Shown: positions 27,136-38,284 of the stretch, piece after piece
Numbering within the stretch: the stretch's first letter is position 1
How the letters are laid out: each line of letters begins with the position of its first letter
From: Enterococcus sp. 9D6_DIV0238
GTDB lineage: Bacteria > Bacillota > Bacilli > Lactobacillales > Enterococcaceae
Assembly: GCF_002174455.2 (NCBI RefSeq)
Contig: NZ_CP147246.1
Location: 895,501 to 959,500, forward strand
DNA length: 64,000 bases
Direction of reading: 5' to 3'
Made by a program: the position numbers and the translations under genes
The notes under the pieces: model-generated
The model's database searches: none
What the model was told of the DNA's origin: nothing
The model's input: only the letters and a program-made list of their open reading frames with translations

Positions 27136-27936
27136 CTAACCAAAATGTCCAGAAACATAATCTTCTGTGGCTTGAATTTTTGGTCGTGTAAAGATTTTTC
27201 TGGTTTCATCGTACTCGATCACTTTACCAAGATAGAAAAAGGCAGTGTAATCACTGATACGGGCAGCCTGTTGCATATTATGTGTCACGATAATAATCGT
27301 ATAGTCATCTTTCAAATTGACTAAGGTTTCTTCAACTTTACCAGTTGAGATCGGGTCTAAAGCACTTGCCGGCTCATCCAGCAATAAAATATCCGGTTTC
27401 ATCGCGATTGCTCTGGCAATACACAAACGCTGCTGTTGTCCGCCGGATAATGCCAATGCACTCTTATCAAGATTATCTTTGACTTGATCCCAAAGAGCGG
27501 CCTGCTTTAAACTGGTTTCAACAATTTCGTCCAATTTTTTCTTATTTTTTTCACCGTGCTGTTTTAAGGCAAATGTGATATTTTCATAAATCGATTTACT
27601 GAATGGATTTGGTCGTTGAAATACCATACCGATCCGTTTACGCATTTCATAGACATCCACTTCTTTGGTATTGACATTTACACCTTTGTACATAATGTTT
27701 CCTGTTACTCTTGTATTAGCGATCCCGTCATTCATTCGATTCAACGAACGCAGGTAAGTTGATTTTCCGCAACCGGAAGGTCCGATAAGTGCAGTGATTT
27801 TATTTTTTTCAAAGGCTAAGTCGACACCTTTGATCGCTTCATTATCTCCATACCAGACATGTAGGTCATCTGTATGTAAAGCGACCGGCTCCGGCACCTT
27901 GATAATATTGGTTTCATTCAAATTATATTCTTTCAT
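27136..27936 (-). CDS. pstB: phosphate ABC transporter ATPase PstB (first copy)
   Basis: The 266-residue ATPase has Walker [31 protein letters not shown] and [10 protein letters not shown]. It carries an N-terminal extension of about 15 residues ([20 protein letters not shown]) compared with the downstream copy. The alanine in DEPASALD is the clearest difference between the two ATPases in the Walker B region. It lies 17 bases after pstA and 11 bases before the second pstB. Confidence 0.95.
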   Translation of the reverse strand: MKEYNLNETNIIKVPEPVALHTDDLHVWYGDNEAIKGVDLAFEKNKITALIGPSGCGKSTYLRSLNRMNDGIANTRVTGNIMYKGVNVNTKEVDVYEMRKRIGMVFQRPNPFSKSIYENITFALKQHGEKNKKKLDEIVETSLKQAALWDQVKDNLDKSALALSGGQQQRLCIARAIAMKPDILLLDEPASALDPISTGKVEETLVNLKDDYTIIIVTHNMQQAARISDYTAFFYLGKVIEYDETRKIFTRPKIQATEDYVSGHFG

Positions 27937-27952
27937 TCTGATTCCCCTAACC

Positions 27953-28837
27953 TTAGGCTGATGTCATTTTCTTATACAATCTGTTTCCAATAAAACGAGC
28001 TCCGAAGTTGAATAATAAAACAACTAAAATCAAGACTGCAGAAGCTCCAGCAGAAACAGCCGCACCATCAGGCATTGTTCCTTCTGTGTTGATTTTCCAA
28101 ATATGAACAGCTAGCGTTTCAGCTTGTCGGAAAATACTGATTGGGCTAGATACGCTTAATGGGTTCCAGTTTGTGAAATCAAGTGCTGGTGCACTTTGAC
28201 CCGCTGTATAGATCAATGCTGCCGCTTCACCAAAAATTCTTCCAGAGCTTAAGATCACTCCAGTCAAAATCCCAGGCAAAGCCTCTGGAACAACCACCTT
28301 AGTGACTGTTTCCCAACGAGATAGACCTAAAGACAACCCCGCCTCACGCTGTGTATAGTGTACGGCTTTTAATGATTCTTCAACGTTTCTAGTTAAGAGC
28401 GGTAAATTAAAGAATGTTAGAGCTAAGGCGCCTGAAATAATTGAAAATCCATACCCCATTTGCACAACAAAAATCAAGAAACCGAATAAACCAACTACAA
28501 CTGAAGGTAATGAACTTAAGATTTCAATAGATGTCCGAATGACATCTGTTACCCAGTTTTTCTTAGCATACTCGGACAAATAGATGCCTGCGCCTAAAGA
28601 AATCGGAAAGCTGATCAACATTGTGATCAATAATAAATAAAGAGAGTTAAAAAGCTGGATACCAATACCCCCGCCAGCCTGATAGGCTTTAGAAGGTTTT
28701 GTCAGAAAATCCCACGAGATATGAGGAATTCCTCGGACTAAAATATACAGGAGCAGCGCTGCCAAAATCAAAACGATCACGCCTGAAATAAAATACAGGA
28801 CACCTGTTGCAAATTTATCTGCTTTTTTTGCATTCAT
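27953..28837 (-). CDS. pstA: phosphate ABC transporter permease PstA
   Basis: The 294-residue membrane protein has six predicted helices and the binding-protein-dependent permease loop ([49 protein letters not shown], near 180-230). It forms the phosphate channel with PstC. Its start overlaps the pstC stop (ATGA-type coupling at 28837). Confidence 0.95.
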   Translation of the reverse strand: MNAKKADKFATGVLYFISGVIVLILAALLLYILVRGIPHISWDFLTKPSKAYQAGGGIGIQLFNSLYLLLITMLISFPISLGAGIYLSEYAKKNWVTDVIRTSIEILSSLPSVVVGLFGFLIFVVQMGYGFSIISGALALTFFNLPLLTRNVEESLKAVHYTQREAGLSLGLSRWETVTKVVVPEALPGILTGVILSSGRIFGEAAALIYTAGQSAPALDFTNWNPLSVSSPISIFRQAETLAVHIWKINTEGTMPDGAAVSAGASAVLILVVLLFNFGARFIGNRLYKKMTSA

Positions 28838-29757
28838 TATTTCAAGGCTCCTTTCCTACCAATGATTCGGATAATAATATTGAAGAACAATGACATCAGT
28901 AATAAGATCAATGCTAATGACCATAAGACATTATTTTCGACTGTGCCCATGATCGTATTTCCAATCCCCATTGTTAAGATACTTGTCAAAGTTGATGCTG
29001 GTGTCGTTAAACTTGATGGCATGATAGCCGCATTTCCGATGACCATTTGAATTGCCAGTGCTTCACCAAATGCACGTGCCATCCCAAAAACAACAGCGGT
29101 CAAAATCCCAGGCACAGCAGCACGTAACACAACTTTATAAATCGTTTGCCAACGTGTGGCACCTAGAGCTAGTGAAGCTTCACGATAATGACGCGGTACT
29201 GATTTCAATGCATCGACCGTCATTGTTGTAACTGTTGGTAGAATCATAACAAAAAGTACAAACGTTCCAGCCAAAATCCCGAAGCCGGTCCCACCAAAAA
29301 TTGAACGAATAAACGGTACGATCACTGACAGTCCAATAAAACCATAGACAACTGAGGGAATCCCAACTAATAATTCAATTACAGGCTGTAAAATTTTCGA
29401 ACCTTTTTTAGGAGAAATTTCTGTCATGAAAACCGCTGCTCCAATTGCAAACGGCGTCGCAATGATTGCAGACAAAAATGTAACGATAAATGATCCCGTG
29501 ATCATTGGCAAGGCGCCAACCATTGGCTTTCCATCTGTTCCTGTCTCACTAGGATTCCAATTCTTTCCAAATAGAAAGTCTGAAACACCGATTTTATTTG
29601 TAAAGAAGGTTGCCAAGCCTTTACTCGCCACAAAATAAAAGATCGATAATACTACTAAAACAATCAAAGCGATGCAAAGGAAGCTAATGAACTTTCCTCG
29701 TTGTTCCATCTTGGCACGTTTTGATTTAGTTAACAATTTTTTCTGCACATCTTCCAA
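28837..29757 (-). CDS. pstC: phosphate ABC transporter permease PstC
   Basis: The 306-residue membrane protein has a basic N-terminal cytoplasmic tail, six helices and the EAA loop YREASLALGATRWQTIYKVVLRAAVPGILTAVVFGMARAFGEALAI. It pairs with PstA. Its AAGGAGG Shine-Dalgarno abuts the diverged palindromic repeat copy D in the 324-base gap to pstS, an unusually large gap for this operon. Confidence 0.95.
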   Translation of the reverse strand: MEDVQKKLLTKSKRAKMEQRGKFISFLCIALIVLVVLSIFYFVASKGLATFFTNKIGVSDFLFGKNWNPSETGTDGKPMVGALPMITGSFIVTFLSAIIATPFAIGAAVFMTEISPKKGSKILQPVIELLVGIPSVVYGFIGLSVIVPFIRSIFGGTGFGILAGTFVLFVMILPTVTTMTVDALKSVPRHYREASLALGATRWQTIYKVVLRAAVPGILTAVVFGMARAFGEALAIQMVIGNAAIMPSSLTTPASTLTSILTMGIGNTIMGTVENNVLWSLALILLLMSLFFNIIIRIIGRKGALK

Positions 29758-29770
29758 GAAAATTCCTCCT

Positions 29771-29872
29771 TATTTTAAAAGCGTGATGAGCTTGGCCCAC
29801 TCTTACAGGAAACTAGATAAAATCAAATGCGTCACTTTTATCTTTTTCCTAAAGACCATCCTTCATAGCTAA
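29771..29872. repeat. palindromic intergenic repeat, diverged copy D
   Basis: It shares the TTTTAAAAGC left end directly after the pstC Shine-Dalgarno, the ACAGGAAA arm and the TTTATCTTTTTCCTAAAG right-arm segment with copies A-C, but the outer stem pairs poorly (ATGA with TCAT, TGG with CCA). It occupies part of the 29758-30081 gap. I see no gene in the rest of that gap. Confidence 0.55.
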
Positions 29873-30081
29873 AGAGACCAAAATCTAAATAAGCTTGCTC
29901 CATCTTCAAAGAACATTAGACAATAATATTTCTTCTCATATCCAGCTCTTCTTTCAATCAGCTACTTCAGCGCTTTTCAAAACATTTTCCATAACAAAAC
30001 AAGTGTATCTTTTCAACATAAATTTGCGTTTAATAACATGTAAAGCTTGTGTTAAGTTTGTAAATTTTGTGTAAAGGTCAC

Positions 30082-30936
30082 TTATTTAACTAAATTACCT
30101 TGCCAATCACGTTCAACTTCCATTCTGGAAACTGGAATATATCCTAATTGACCAATGATTTTTTCTTGTACTTCGTCTGATAGCATAAAGGCCAAAAACT
30201 CTTTTGTTAGCTCTTTAGGCTCACCCAATGTATACATATGTTCATAGGACCAAACAATCCACTGATTCGTTGTTACATTTTCATCTGTCGGCTTCACACC
30301 GTCGATGCTTAACGTGCTTACTTCATCATTCACATATGAAAATGCAGTATAACTGATCGCTCCAGGTGTATCTGCAACTATCGAGCGAACCATACCGCTT
30401 GAGTCTTGCTCTTGTGCTTGAATCGCTGTTTTACCATCAAGCACCCACTTTTCAAACGTTGCTCTTGTTCCACTTCCAGCAGCTCTATTAAGCATAACGA
30501 TCGGAAGGTCTTTTCCGCCAACTTCTTTCCAGTTTTTGATTTCTCCTAAAAATATCCTTCTCAGATTTTCTAATGAAATATCTGATACACCAACATTTTT
30601 GTTAACAATCGGAGTAATACCAACCACGGCGACTCGATGATCTGTTAGTTTAGCAGCATCGATCCCATTCTTTTCTTCAGCAAATAAATCGGAATTTCCG
30701 ATATCAACTGCTCCTGATTGAACTTGGCTCAACCCCGTTCCGCTTCCTCCACCTTGGACATTGATAAAGCGACCTGGGTTTTGGCTTTGGAATTCTTCCG
30801 CAGCAGTTTCTACTAAAGGCTGCAGTGCCGATGAGCCAACAGCTGTGATCGATTCTCCTCGGTCGATCCATTTTGCACACCCTGATAATGTAACTAATCC
30901 AATTAAACTAAAAAATAATAGCATTTTCTTTTTCAT
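30082..30936 (-). CDS. pstS: phosphate-binding lipoprotein PstS
   Basis: In this 284-residue protein the N-terminal signal with lipobox LSGC (cysteine at about residue 20) indicates lipid anchoring by Lgt. The phosphate-binding signatures are [27 protein letters not shown] and [18 protein letters not shown]. It captures extracellular phosphate for PstCAB. First gene of the pst operon; transcription begins upstream at a TTGAAA/TATAAT promoter. Confidence 0.95.
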   Translation of the reverse strand: MKKKMLLFFSLIGLVTLSGCAKWIDRGESITAVGSSALQPLVETAAEEFQSQNPGRFINVQGGGSGTGLSQVQSGAVDIGNSDLFAEEKNGIDAAKLTDHRVAVVGITPIVNKNVGVSDISLENLRRIFLGEIKNWKEVGGKDLPIVMLNRAAGSGTRATFEKWVLDGKTAIQAQEQDSSGMVRSIVADTPGAISYTAFSYVNDEVSTLSIDGVKPTDENVTTNQWIVWSYEHMYTLGEPKELTKEFLAFMLSDEVQEKIIGQLGYIPVSRMEVERDWQGNLVK

Positions 30937-31000
30937 TTAGCTTATATTCCTCCAAACTCAATTCATCAATTTATTTTAACATTAACTTTTTAACTTGAAA

Positions 31001-31030
31001 ATTATAAGTTTCCAAATTAACTTATTTCAA
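31001..31030 (-). promoter_or_regulatory. pst operon promoter
   Basis: On the minus strand: TTGAAA (31025-31030), 18-bp spacer, TATAAT (31001-31006). Several TTAA-containing hexamers lie downstream (30974-30993); whether they are Pho boxes is unclear. Confidence 0.5.
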
Positions 31031-31046
31031 GAATTAAATAACACTT

Positions 31047-31098
31047 AACAAAAAAAGACTGTACATAGCAACTCAATAAGTGCTCTGTCAGTCTCTTC
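31047..31098 (-). terminator. terminator after cls
   Basis: AGACTGTAC...TAGCA faces TGC...CTGTCAGTCT as an imperfect long stem, followed on the minus strand by seven Ts. Confidence 0.7.
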
Positions 31099-31107
31099 AA
31101 TAGATTC

Positions 31108-32556
31108 TTATAATAATGGCGAAATCAAGCGTGCTAACCCTTCTTTGAGCTTAATAATGACCCCTCGATTACGATATTTCTCCTCTGTTAACAATTCCGA
31201 TACTTTAGAATCTTCGTAAAATGCTGATCGAACTTCTTCTGCAAAAGATTGATCATAAATAATTGTATTTACTTCAAAATCTAAACGAAAAGAGCGTACA
31301 TCGATATTAGCCGAGCCTACAGAAACAATACCGCCGTCGATGATCATTGTCTTCGCATGAATAAACCCATGTTCATACGTTTCAATAATCGCACCATACT
31401 CTAATAGCTCTGCAGAAAATGAATACGTTGCCCAATACACCAACATATGATCTGGCTTATTAGGAATCTGGATACGTACCTTCACACCGGATAGCAATGC
31501 CAGCTTCAGTGCTTCATGAATCGAAGCATCTGGAATATAGTACGGTGTCTGGATCAGAATCTCTTTTTTGGCAATCGAAATCATTTTTAAATAAGTCATT
31601 TTGATTTGTTCATGCTCTGAATCCGGCCCGCTTGTTACGATCTGAGCTGCTTTTTTTCCTTCAGAATAAATTGGCGGAAAAAATGCTGAATCATAGCTTA
31701 ATTCTTTTCTATGCTGTGAGTTCCAATCCATTAAAAAGCGATTTTGCAAACTGTAAACAGCTTCACCGTGAATTCTCAAATGATTGTCACGCCAATAACC
31801 GAATTTTTTTACATTACCTAAATATTCATCACCAACATTAAAGCCGCCAGTATAACCAATTTTTCCATCGATCACAACGATTTTTCTATGGTTCCGGTAA
31901 TTGATTCTAGGATTTAAATAAGGTACAAATAATGGAAAGAAGAAGGCAACTTCTCCTCCTAAATGGCGCAACTCTTCAAAAAATTTCATATTTACTTGAG
32001 TTGATCCCCATGCATCCAATAGTAACCTGACTTTAACGCCTCGTTTCACCGCATCAACTAATTCCTGCCGCAGTTCTTTTCCTAAATTATCTCCACGATA
32101 AATATAATATTCCATGTGGATGTGATGCTCTGCTTCTCGAATATCTTTAATTAAGCCGTCAAACTTTTCCCGTCCATCCGTATAAAGAAGAAGTTCATTA
32201 TTTGTTGTATACAATGAACTTTCAAATACCGTCAGCATATAGATCAACTGCTTTGGATCGACATCACCTGTTGCCGGATGTGGAAACAGGCCTCTCAACA
32301 ATGATTGTTTTTCTGATTCTATTTCAGCGTTCATCCCGATTTTAGGCTGCATTTTCATATCAAAGATCTTATCTTTGGAGATTCCTCGACCTAAGAATAT
32401 ATATAAAATAAAACCTAACACAGGAATAAACATCAACACTAACAGCCAAGACCATGTTTGTGCTGTTTGCTTTCTTTCACGAAATACAATAATCAAAGAT
32501 AAAAGCATATTCGCAATAAAAATAATAACAAATAAATTTTCATATAAAAACTTCAT
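31108..32556 (-). CDS. cls: cardiolipin synthase
   Basis: The 482-residue phospholipase-D-family enzyme has two N-terminal membrane helices (about 3-55). Two HKD motifs are present: HRKIVVIDGKIGYTGGFNVGDEYLG and HAKTMIIDGGIVSVGSANIDVRSF. It condenses two phosphatidylglycerol molecules into cardiolipin at the membrane. In enterococci, cls changes accompany LiaFSR-linked daptomycin resistance, and liaXYZ is in the same window; enterococci usually have more than one cls, so this may be one paralogue. Confidence 0.93.
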   Translation of the reverse strand: MKFLYENLFVIIFIANMLLSLIIVFRERKQTAQTWSWLLVLMFIPVLGFILYIFLGRGISKDKIFDMKMQPKIGMNAEIESEKQSLLRGLFPHPATGDVDPKQLIYMLTVFESSLYTTNNELLLYTDGREKFDGLIKDIREAEHHIHMEYYIYRGDNLGKELRQELVDAVKRGVKVRLLLDAWGSTQVNMKFFEELRHLGGEVAFFFPLFVPYLNPRINYRNHRKIVVIDGKIGYTGGFNVGDEYLGNVKKFGYWRDNHLRIHGEAVYSLQNRFLMDWNSQHRKELSYDSAFFPPIYSEGKKAAQIVTSGPDSEHEQIKMTYLKMISIAKKEILIQTPYYIPDASIHEALKLALLSGVKVRIQIPNKPDHMLVYWATYSFSAELLEYGAIIETYEHGFIHAKTMIIDGGIVSVGSANIDVRSFRLDFEVNTIIYDQSFAEEVRSAFYEDSKVSELLTEEKYRNRGVIIKLKEGLARLISPLL

Positions 32557-32623
32557 CTATTCCCCCAATCCGCAAACCCATTGATCCCCCTTGTAAAGCA
32601 TAACGAACTTATGAAAATAAGTA

Positions 32624-32656
32624 AAGAAAAAGCAGACAAAATTCGTCTGCTTTTTT
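32624..32656 (-). terminator. terminator after ftsEX
   Basis: AAAAAGCAGAC faces GTCTGCTTTTTTT; strong T run on the minus strand. Confidence 0.85.
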
Positions 32657-32660
32657 TCTA

Positions 32661-33554
32661 TTAAATTTTTAAGAAACGTCTCATTGAAATGATAGAACCT
32701 AATGAACCAATCGTCATCCCAATCACGACCATCAATAAATCTAATTGCCAAACAAATGATTCTGGTTTCAATAGTGAATAATTTGAGCGCAATAGTTGAG
32801 GGTTGAATAAATTGTAAAATTGTTGATATCCAAATGTTAATAACAGAATCGGGATGATTGCCCCGATCAATCCGATCCAAGCCCCTTCAATAAAGAATGG
32901 CCAGCGGATATATCCGTTTTTTGCACCAACTAATCGCATGATTTGGATTTCTCTTTGACGAGAAAGAATCGTAATACGAATCGTGTTAGAAATCAAGAAC
33001 ACAGCGACAAACAATAGTAGAATTGCTGCACCTAATCCCCATGTTCTAACCTTGCCGGCAATACTGAAGATCTTATCAGATGATACGCCACCGTAATCTG
33101 CTTTAAAGACATTTGGCAGTTTTGCTGCTTTTTGCGAAATTTTCTTCGTATCTGATGGCTCTTTCGCACTTACGTAGTAAACATCATATAATGGATTGCT
33201 ATCCCCTTCAAATAGGTTCCATGCTTCACCCATTTGTTGTTGGATTTTTTTCAATTGTTGATCCTTATTTGAATAAGAAATCGTTTCAACATTATCGATT
33301 TTATTTAATTCTTTTTCTAATTTTTGCATTTCTTCTGGTGTCGTACCAATATCAACAAAAACCGAAACAGTTACGTTTTCTTCGATATCTTTTGCTAACT
33401 TGGTCGCATTGAAGATCACTGCCATAAAAATCCCAACAAGAACTAAAGTAATCGTAACTGCACTGGCAGAAGCAATCGTCATCCAGCCGTTACGTTTTAA
33501 ACTTTTAATACTTTCTAGGACGTGAGTAAAGAACGTTCTAATCATCGTAGCCAT
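32661..33554 (-). CDS. ftsX: cell-division ABC-like protein FtsX
   Basis: The 297-residue membrane protein has four transmembrane segments and a large extracellular loop between the first two (about 50-165), which in relatives activates peptidoglycan hydrolases such as PcsB/CwlO. It overlaps the end of ftsE: ATG 33554 (MATMIRTFF) follows AAGGAG closely, and ATG 33545 (MIRTFF) is an alternative. The longer open frame to 33602 lies wholly inside ftsE. Translational coupling with ftsE is clear. Confidence 0.93.
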   Translation of the reverse strand: MATMIRTFFTHVLESIKSLKRNGWMTIASASAVTITLVLVGIFMAVIFNATKLAKDIEENVTVSVFVDIGTTPEEMQKLEKELNKIDNVETISYSNKDQQLKKIQQQMGEAWNLFEGDSNPLYDVYYVSAKEPSDTKKISQKAAKLPNVFKADYGGVSSDKIFSIAGKVRTWGLGAAILLLFVAVFLISNTIRITILSRQREIQIMRLVGAKNGYIRWPFFIEGAWIGLIGAIIPILLLTFGYQQFYNLFNPQLLRSNYSLLKPESFVWQLDLLMVVIGMTIGSLGSIISMRRFLKI

Positions 33555-34224
33555 ACTCTCCTTCCGCTTGGTCTCGAATAATACGACCATTTTCAATGGC
33601 AATAACGCGATGACGAATCGTGTTTACAATCGTACTATTATGTGTCGCCATTACGACTGTTGTCCCTTGTGCATTGATCCGATCCAATAATTTCATGATC
33701 TCCCATGAATTTTCGGGGTCAAGGTTTCCTGTCGGTTCATCTGCAATTAGAACTTTAGGTGTATTTACAATTGCTCGAGCAATTGATACACGCTGTTGTT
33801 CCCCACCAGATAATTCACTTGGGAAAACACGAACTTTATGTTTTAGTCCAACTAAATCAAGAACTTCCATTACTCGTTTTTTGATATCTCTTGGCTTACG
33901 GCCAATAACCTGCATTGCATAGGCTACATTTTCATAAACTGTTTTTTTCGTCAATAGTTTATAATCCTGAAAGACAATCCCGATTTCTCTTCTAAGGTAT
34001 GGGACTTCCGCATTTTTTATTTTCATTAAATCATGGCCGGCAACTTTCAAGCGCCCTTTTGTTGCTTTTTCTTCGCGATACATCAATTTGATAAATGTTG
34101 ATTTACCTGCACCTGAAGGACCAACCACATAAACGAATTCACCTTGGTTAATTTCTACTGAAATATTACGGATAGCTGTTGTACCATTCGAATATTTCTT
34201 CATTACATCTTTCATTTCAATCAT
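33538..34224 (-). CDS. ftsE: cell-division ATP-binding protein FtsE
   Basis: The 228-residue ATPase has Walker A GPSGAGKST, signature LSGGEQQR, Walker B VLIADEPTGNLDP and H-loop MATHN. It starts MIEMKDVMKKYSNGTTAIRNIS. It works with FtsX at the septum and lateral wall to control wall hydrolysis, not as a classical transporter. Its 3' end overlaps ftsX. prfB lies upstream, 107 bases away, an order common in Firmicutes. Confidence 0.95.
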   Translation of the reverse strand: MIEMKDVMKKYSNGTTAIRNISVEINQGEFVYVVGPSGAGKSTFIKLMYREEKATKGRLKVAGHDLMKIKNAEVPYLRREIGIVFQDYKLLTKKTVYENVAYAMQVIGRKPRDIKKRVMEVLDLVGLKHKVRVFPSELSGGEQQRVSIARAIVNTPKVLIADEPTGNLDPENSWEIMKLLDRINAQGTTVVMATHNSTIVNTIRHRVIAIENGRIIRDQAEGEYGYDD

Positions 34225-34331
34225 GGCGTATTCTCTCCATCTCTGTTTTCTAGACTATCAATCATTATAACATGTCTTTGTTTCAAGGCTCTTTCAAGAG
34301 TTTACAATTTGGTTTCATTTATGTAAACAGC

Positions 34332-35433
34332 TCAATTTAATTGATGTTTTAAATAAGCATCGATGAAGCCATCTAAATCTCCATCCATTACAGCCTGTAC
34401 ATTTCCTGTTTCGAAATTGGTTCGGTGGTCTTTGACCATTGAATAAGGATGAAAAACATAAGAACGGATTTGTGAACCCCAACCGATTTCTAATTGCTCT
34501 CCACGTAAAGCAGCAGCTTCCTGTGCTTTTTTATCCATTTCCAATTGATAAAGCTTTGCTTTCAACATGCCCATTGCTTGTTCCCGGTTTTTTAATTGCG
34601 AACGCTGAGCTTGGCTGGCAACGACTGTGCCAGTAGGAATATGAGTGATTCGAACAGCTGACTCTGTTTTATTGATATGCTGCCCTCCAGCTCCACTCGC
34701 ACGATAGGTATCGATTTTCAAGTCATCCGAATTGATATCAATTTCAACATTCTCATCTAATTCAGGCATAATATCAACAGAACAAAATGAAGTATGGCGG
34801 CGTTTAGCAGAATCAAAAGGAGAAATTCGAACTAAACGATGGACGCCCTTCTCGGATTTCAAATAGCCATAAGCATTATATCCTTTGATCAAAAGTGTCA
34901 CACTTTTGATACCTGCTTCATCTCCAGCTTGATAATCAAGAGTTTCGACTTGGAAACCATGACTTTCCGCCCATCGAGTGTACATCCTAAGTAACATGCT
35001 TCCCCAATCCTGCGACTCTGTACCACCGGCTCCCGGATGCAATTCCATAATGACATTATTTTTATCATAAGGTTCGTTTAATAAAAGAGAAAGTTCATAA
35101 ATACTGAGCTTTTCTTTCAACGCCAGTAACCGTTCTTCTAATTCTGTCTGAGTCTCAGCATCGAATTCTTCCTGCTGCATCTCGCTCATCAATTCTAGTT
35201 CTTCCAGTTCATCTGCAAATTGATGAAATTGCTGGAATTTTTCTTTATGGATATTTGTTTCATTGATCAGCTGCTGAGCTGTTTCTGTGTCATCCCAAAA
35301 TCCAGGTTCTGCCATTCTATTTTCAGCTTCTGCAATATCTTCTTCCAACTGATCTAAGTCAAAGAGACCCCCTGAAGCTTGTGATTGATTGGTTCATTTC
35401 ATCTAAAAGTGTTCGAATTTCAGCATTTTCCAT
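34332..35433 (-). CDS. prfB: peptide chain release factor 2, with programmed +1 frameshift
   Basis: The gene is in two frames. Frame one starts at ATG 35433 ([24 protein letters not shown]) and meets an in-frame TGA at 35359-35361. Slipping +1 at CTTTGAC continues as [16 protein letters not shown] to give a product of about 366 residues. The internal Shine-Dalgarno-like AGGGGG (35368-35373) lies three bases before CTT, the classic RF2 autoregulatory signal. The GGQ motif ([17 protein letters not shown]) and a tripeptide-recognition region are present. It terminates translation at UGA and UAA. This is a conserved recoding site, not a broken gene. Confidence 0.96.
35359..35373 (-). promoter_or_regulatory. 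RF2 programmed frameshift site
   Basis: On the minus strand, AGGGGG TCT CTT TGA C: internal Shine-Dalgarno, slippery CUU and the UGA recognised by RF2 itself. Confidence 0.95.
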
Positions 35434-35472
35434 GATCATTTCTTCCTTTCGATTATGCTCATTAACATAATT

Positions 35473-35503
35473 AATGAAGGTGAGGGGCCACCTCACCTTC
35501 ATT
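35473..35503 (-). terminator. hairpin between secA and prfB
   Basis: A perfect 13-bp inverted repeat, AATGAAGGTGAGG/CCTCACCTTCATT. It lacks a clean T run on the minus strand, so termination may be partial. Confidence 0.5.
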
Positions 35504-35508
35504 GATTA

Positions 35509-38040
35509 TTACATATCTTTGCCGTGGCAATTTTTGTATTTTTTACCGCTGCCGCAAGGACATGGATCGTTTCTTCCAATTTTTTCATCAACATGTACTG
35601 GTTTTTTCTTCGCACTTGTATTGCTTTGCGGTTCTTCACCGTCACCTTGATGACTAGCTTCGCCTTGTGCCACTTGTTCACGTTGAACATTTTGACGAAT
35701 TTCTGATTTCATAAATAGACGAGTCACTTCGTATTCGATCGCACCGATCATTTCTTCAAACATGTTATAACCCTCTGTTTGATACTCAACCAATGGATTA
35801 TTTTGTCCATACGCACGTAACCCAACAGATTGACGTAATTGATCCATTGCATCGATATGATCTGTCCATTTTGTATCTACGACTCTTAAAATAACGACTT
35901 TTTGGAATTCAAGCAATTGTTCCGTGCCGTTCAATTGTTCAGCTTTCGTATCGTAAACTTCCTGAGCACGTTTCACCAAATATTCTTTGATTTCTTCTGG
36001 TGATTTTCCTTCAATGTCTGCTTTTGAAATAGAATCTTCATGGACAAGTGTTGAAGAAGCAAAGTCAACGATTCCTTCTAAGTTCCAATTTTCTTTTTCA
36101 AGCTGTGTATGACTTTCTACAACACGTGAAATTGTACGTTTCACCATGTTCAATAATGTTTCAGTCAATTCATTTTCTTCCATGATCACTTCTAAACGCT
36201 GAGCATAAATAACTTCACGCTGTTCACGCATAACGTCATCGTATTGTAAAACATTTTTACGTGTATCATAGTTGTTTCCTTCTACACGTTTTTGCGCTGA
36301 TTCTACTTGCTTACTTAACATTTTACTTTGGATCACAGCATCAGATTCTTCAATATTCATTCGATCTAAGAACGCTTTGATCCGTTCAGAACCGAAACGT
36401 TTCATCAAATCATCTTCAAGAGATAAGTAAAATTGTGAAACCCCAGGATCTCCTTGACGACCTGCACGTCCACGCAATTGATTATCGATACGACGTGATT
36501 CGTGGCGTTCTGTACCAATAACAGCTAAACCGCCAAGTTCAACGACACCTAAGCCAAGCTTGATATCTGTTCCACGTCCGGCCATATTGGTTGCAATCGT
36601 TACTGCGCCTTTTTGACCAGCATTCATAATGATTTCTGCTTCTTTGAAGTGATTTTTCGCATTCAGAACTTCATGCGGTACTTTTTCTTTATTCAGCAAT
36701 TCTGATAGTAATTCGGATGTTTCGACCGCAACTGTACCAACCAATACTGGCTGACCATTGTGGTAACGTTCTTTGATATCTTGAACGACTGCTTTAAATT
36801 TACTGTCCAATGTTGGGTAAAGTAAATCAGCACGGTCGTCACGGATGATCGGACGGTTTGTTGGAATTTGGAATACTTGGATATTATAGATTTCACGGAA
36901 CTCTTCTTCTTCCGTTTTCGCTGTCCCTGTCATCCCCGCAAGTTTTTTGTACATACGGAAATAGTTTTGGAATGTGATTGTTGCCATTGTTTTTGTTTCA
37001 TCTTCGATCTCTACGCCTTCTTTGGCTTCAATCGCTTGGTGCAGACCATCAGAATAGCGACGACCATCCATGATACGTCCTGTGAATTGGTCAACGATCA
37101 GAACTTTACCTTCTTGTACCACATAATCAATGTCACGCAACATGATGTAGTTGGCACGTAATGCTTGATCCATATGGTGAGTCAAAGCTGTATTTTCAAT
37201 GTCATATAGGTTGTCTAAGCCAAAGTTTTCTTCTGCTTTTTCAATCCCGGCTTCTGTTAAACCAATTGTTTTAGACTGTACATCGATTTTATAATCTTCT
37301 TCCTCTTTCAGACGTTTTACAAAATTGTCCGTACGTGTATATAGGGCAGTCGATTTTTCTGCTTGTCCTGAAATGATCAATGGTGTACGTGCTTCATCGA
37401 TCAAAATTGAATCCACTTCATCCACGATTGCATAGTTTAACGGACGTTGTACCATTTGATTGCGATATACGACCATGTTATCACGTAAATAGTCAAAGCC
37501 TAATTCATTATTCGTACTGTAAGTGATGTCACAGTTATAAGCATCACGTTTTTCTTCTGATGTTTTTGAATTGATGTTTAGACCTACTGTCAGACCTAAG
37601 AAATTGTAAAGCTCACCCATCTCGTCTGAGTCACGTGTTGCCAAGTATTCATTGACCGTTACAACGTGTACGCCTTCACCAGTTAAAGCATTCAAGTAAA
37701 CAGGCATTGTCGCAGTCAAGGTTTTCCCTTCACCTGTTCTCATCTCAGGGATATTTCCATCATGCAATACGATCCCACCCATTAGCTGAACAGGGTATGG
37801 ATATAAACCTAATACACGTTTAGCTGCTTCACGAACAACAGCAAAAGCTTCTGGCAACAACTGATCCAAAGTTTCGCCTTTTTGGTAACGTGCTTTGAAT
37901 TCATCAGTTTTTGCTTTTAATTCTTCATCACTCAATGCTTCAGTGGAAGATGCAAAGCCTTCTATTTTAGCCGCAATGCCTTCCAAGCGTTTCAATTCTT
38001 TTTTATCATTTTCGATCATCTTTTTCAAAAAATTTGCCAT
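35509..38040 (-). CDS. secA: preprotein translocase ATPase SecA
   Basis: This 843-residue motor drives Sec-dependent export through SecYEG. Visible are Walker A MRTGEGKT, the DEAD-like [45 protein letters not shown] and the C-terminal zinc motif [14 protein letters not shown]. The open frame extends seven codons further to TTG 38061, but ATG 38040 (MANFLKK) with AAAGGAA upstream is the usual start. Exported products in this window (PstS, LivJ, sortase substrate, PBP) would depend on it. Confidence 0.95.
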   Translation of the reverse strand: MANFLKKMIENDKKELKRLEGIAAKIEGFASSTEALSDEELKAKTDEFKARYQKGETLDQLLPEAFAVVREAAKRVLGLYPYPVQLMGGIVLHDGNIPEMRTGEGKTLTATMPVYLNALTGEGVHVVTVNEYLATRDSDEMGELYNFLGLTVGLNINSKTSEEKRDAYNCDITYSTNNELGFDYLRDNMVVYRNQMVQRPLNYAIVDEVDSILIDEARTPLIISGQAEKSTALYTRTDNFVKRLKEEEDYKIDVQSKTIGLTEAGIEKAEENFGLDNLYDIENTALTHHMDQALRANYIMLRDIDYVVQEGKVLIVDQFTGRIMDGRRYSDGLHQAIEAKEGVEIEDETKTMATITFQNYFRMYKKLAGMTGTAKTEEEEFREIYNIQVFQIPTNRPIIRDDRADLLYPTLDSKFKAVVQDIKERYHNGQPVLVGTVAVETSELLSELLNKEKVPHEVLNAKNHFKEAEIIMNAGQKGAVTIATNMAGRGTDIKLGLGVVELGGLAVIGTERHESRRIDNQLRGRAGRQGDPGVSQFYLSLEDDLMKRFGSERIKAFLDRMNIEESDAVIQSKMLSKQVESAQKRVEGNNYDTRKNVLQYDDVMREQREVIYAQRLEVIMEENELTETLLNMVKRTISRVVESHTQLEKENWNLEGIVDFASSTLVHEDSISKADIEGKSPEEIKEYLVKRAQEVYDTKAEQLNGTEQLLEFQKVVILRVVDTKWTDHIDAMDQLRQSVGLRAYGQNNPLVEYQTEGYNMFEEMIGAIEYEVTRLFMKSEIRQNVQREQVAQGEASHQGDGEEPQSNTSAKKKPVHVDEKIGRNDPCPCGSGKKYKNCHGKDM

Positions 38041-38200
38041 GTTTTTAAGTGTTCCTTTCAATAAACTCTATTTATTTTTGCACCAAATGCACAATCATCC
38101 TTTCCATTTTATCATTAGTTGACCAGAAAGGAAATAACTTCTATCAATATTAACGATTTATTATAGCATTTTTATTATGTAAATAGTACTAAAATGAGCA

Positions 38201-38242
38201 AAGAGACTGCGCAAAACGTCTGCCGTCTTGCTTCAGTCTCTT
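38201..38242 (-). terminator. terminator after hpf
   Basis: AGAGACTG (38202-38209) pairs with CAGTCTCT (38234-38241), with an inner GCAAAACG/CGTCTTGC extension. Confidence 0.65.
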
Positions 38243-38284
38243 CAATATCTCAAAAATATCATCGATCAACGTTACTCTAATCGA

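Noticed and set aside
30974..31020. Pho boxes at pstS
   Set aside because: TTAA-containing hexamers are present but lack the regular 11-bp spacing and lie downstream of the predicted -10, so I do not call them.
32557..32880. 107-residue minus-strand frame over the ftsX end
   Set aside because: It is a shifted reading of ftsX and the terminator, with no family match.
35359..35361. prfB as a disrupted pseudogene
   Set aside because: The TGA is part of a complete RF2 frameshift signal.
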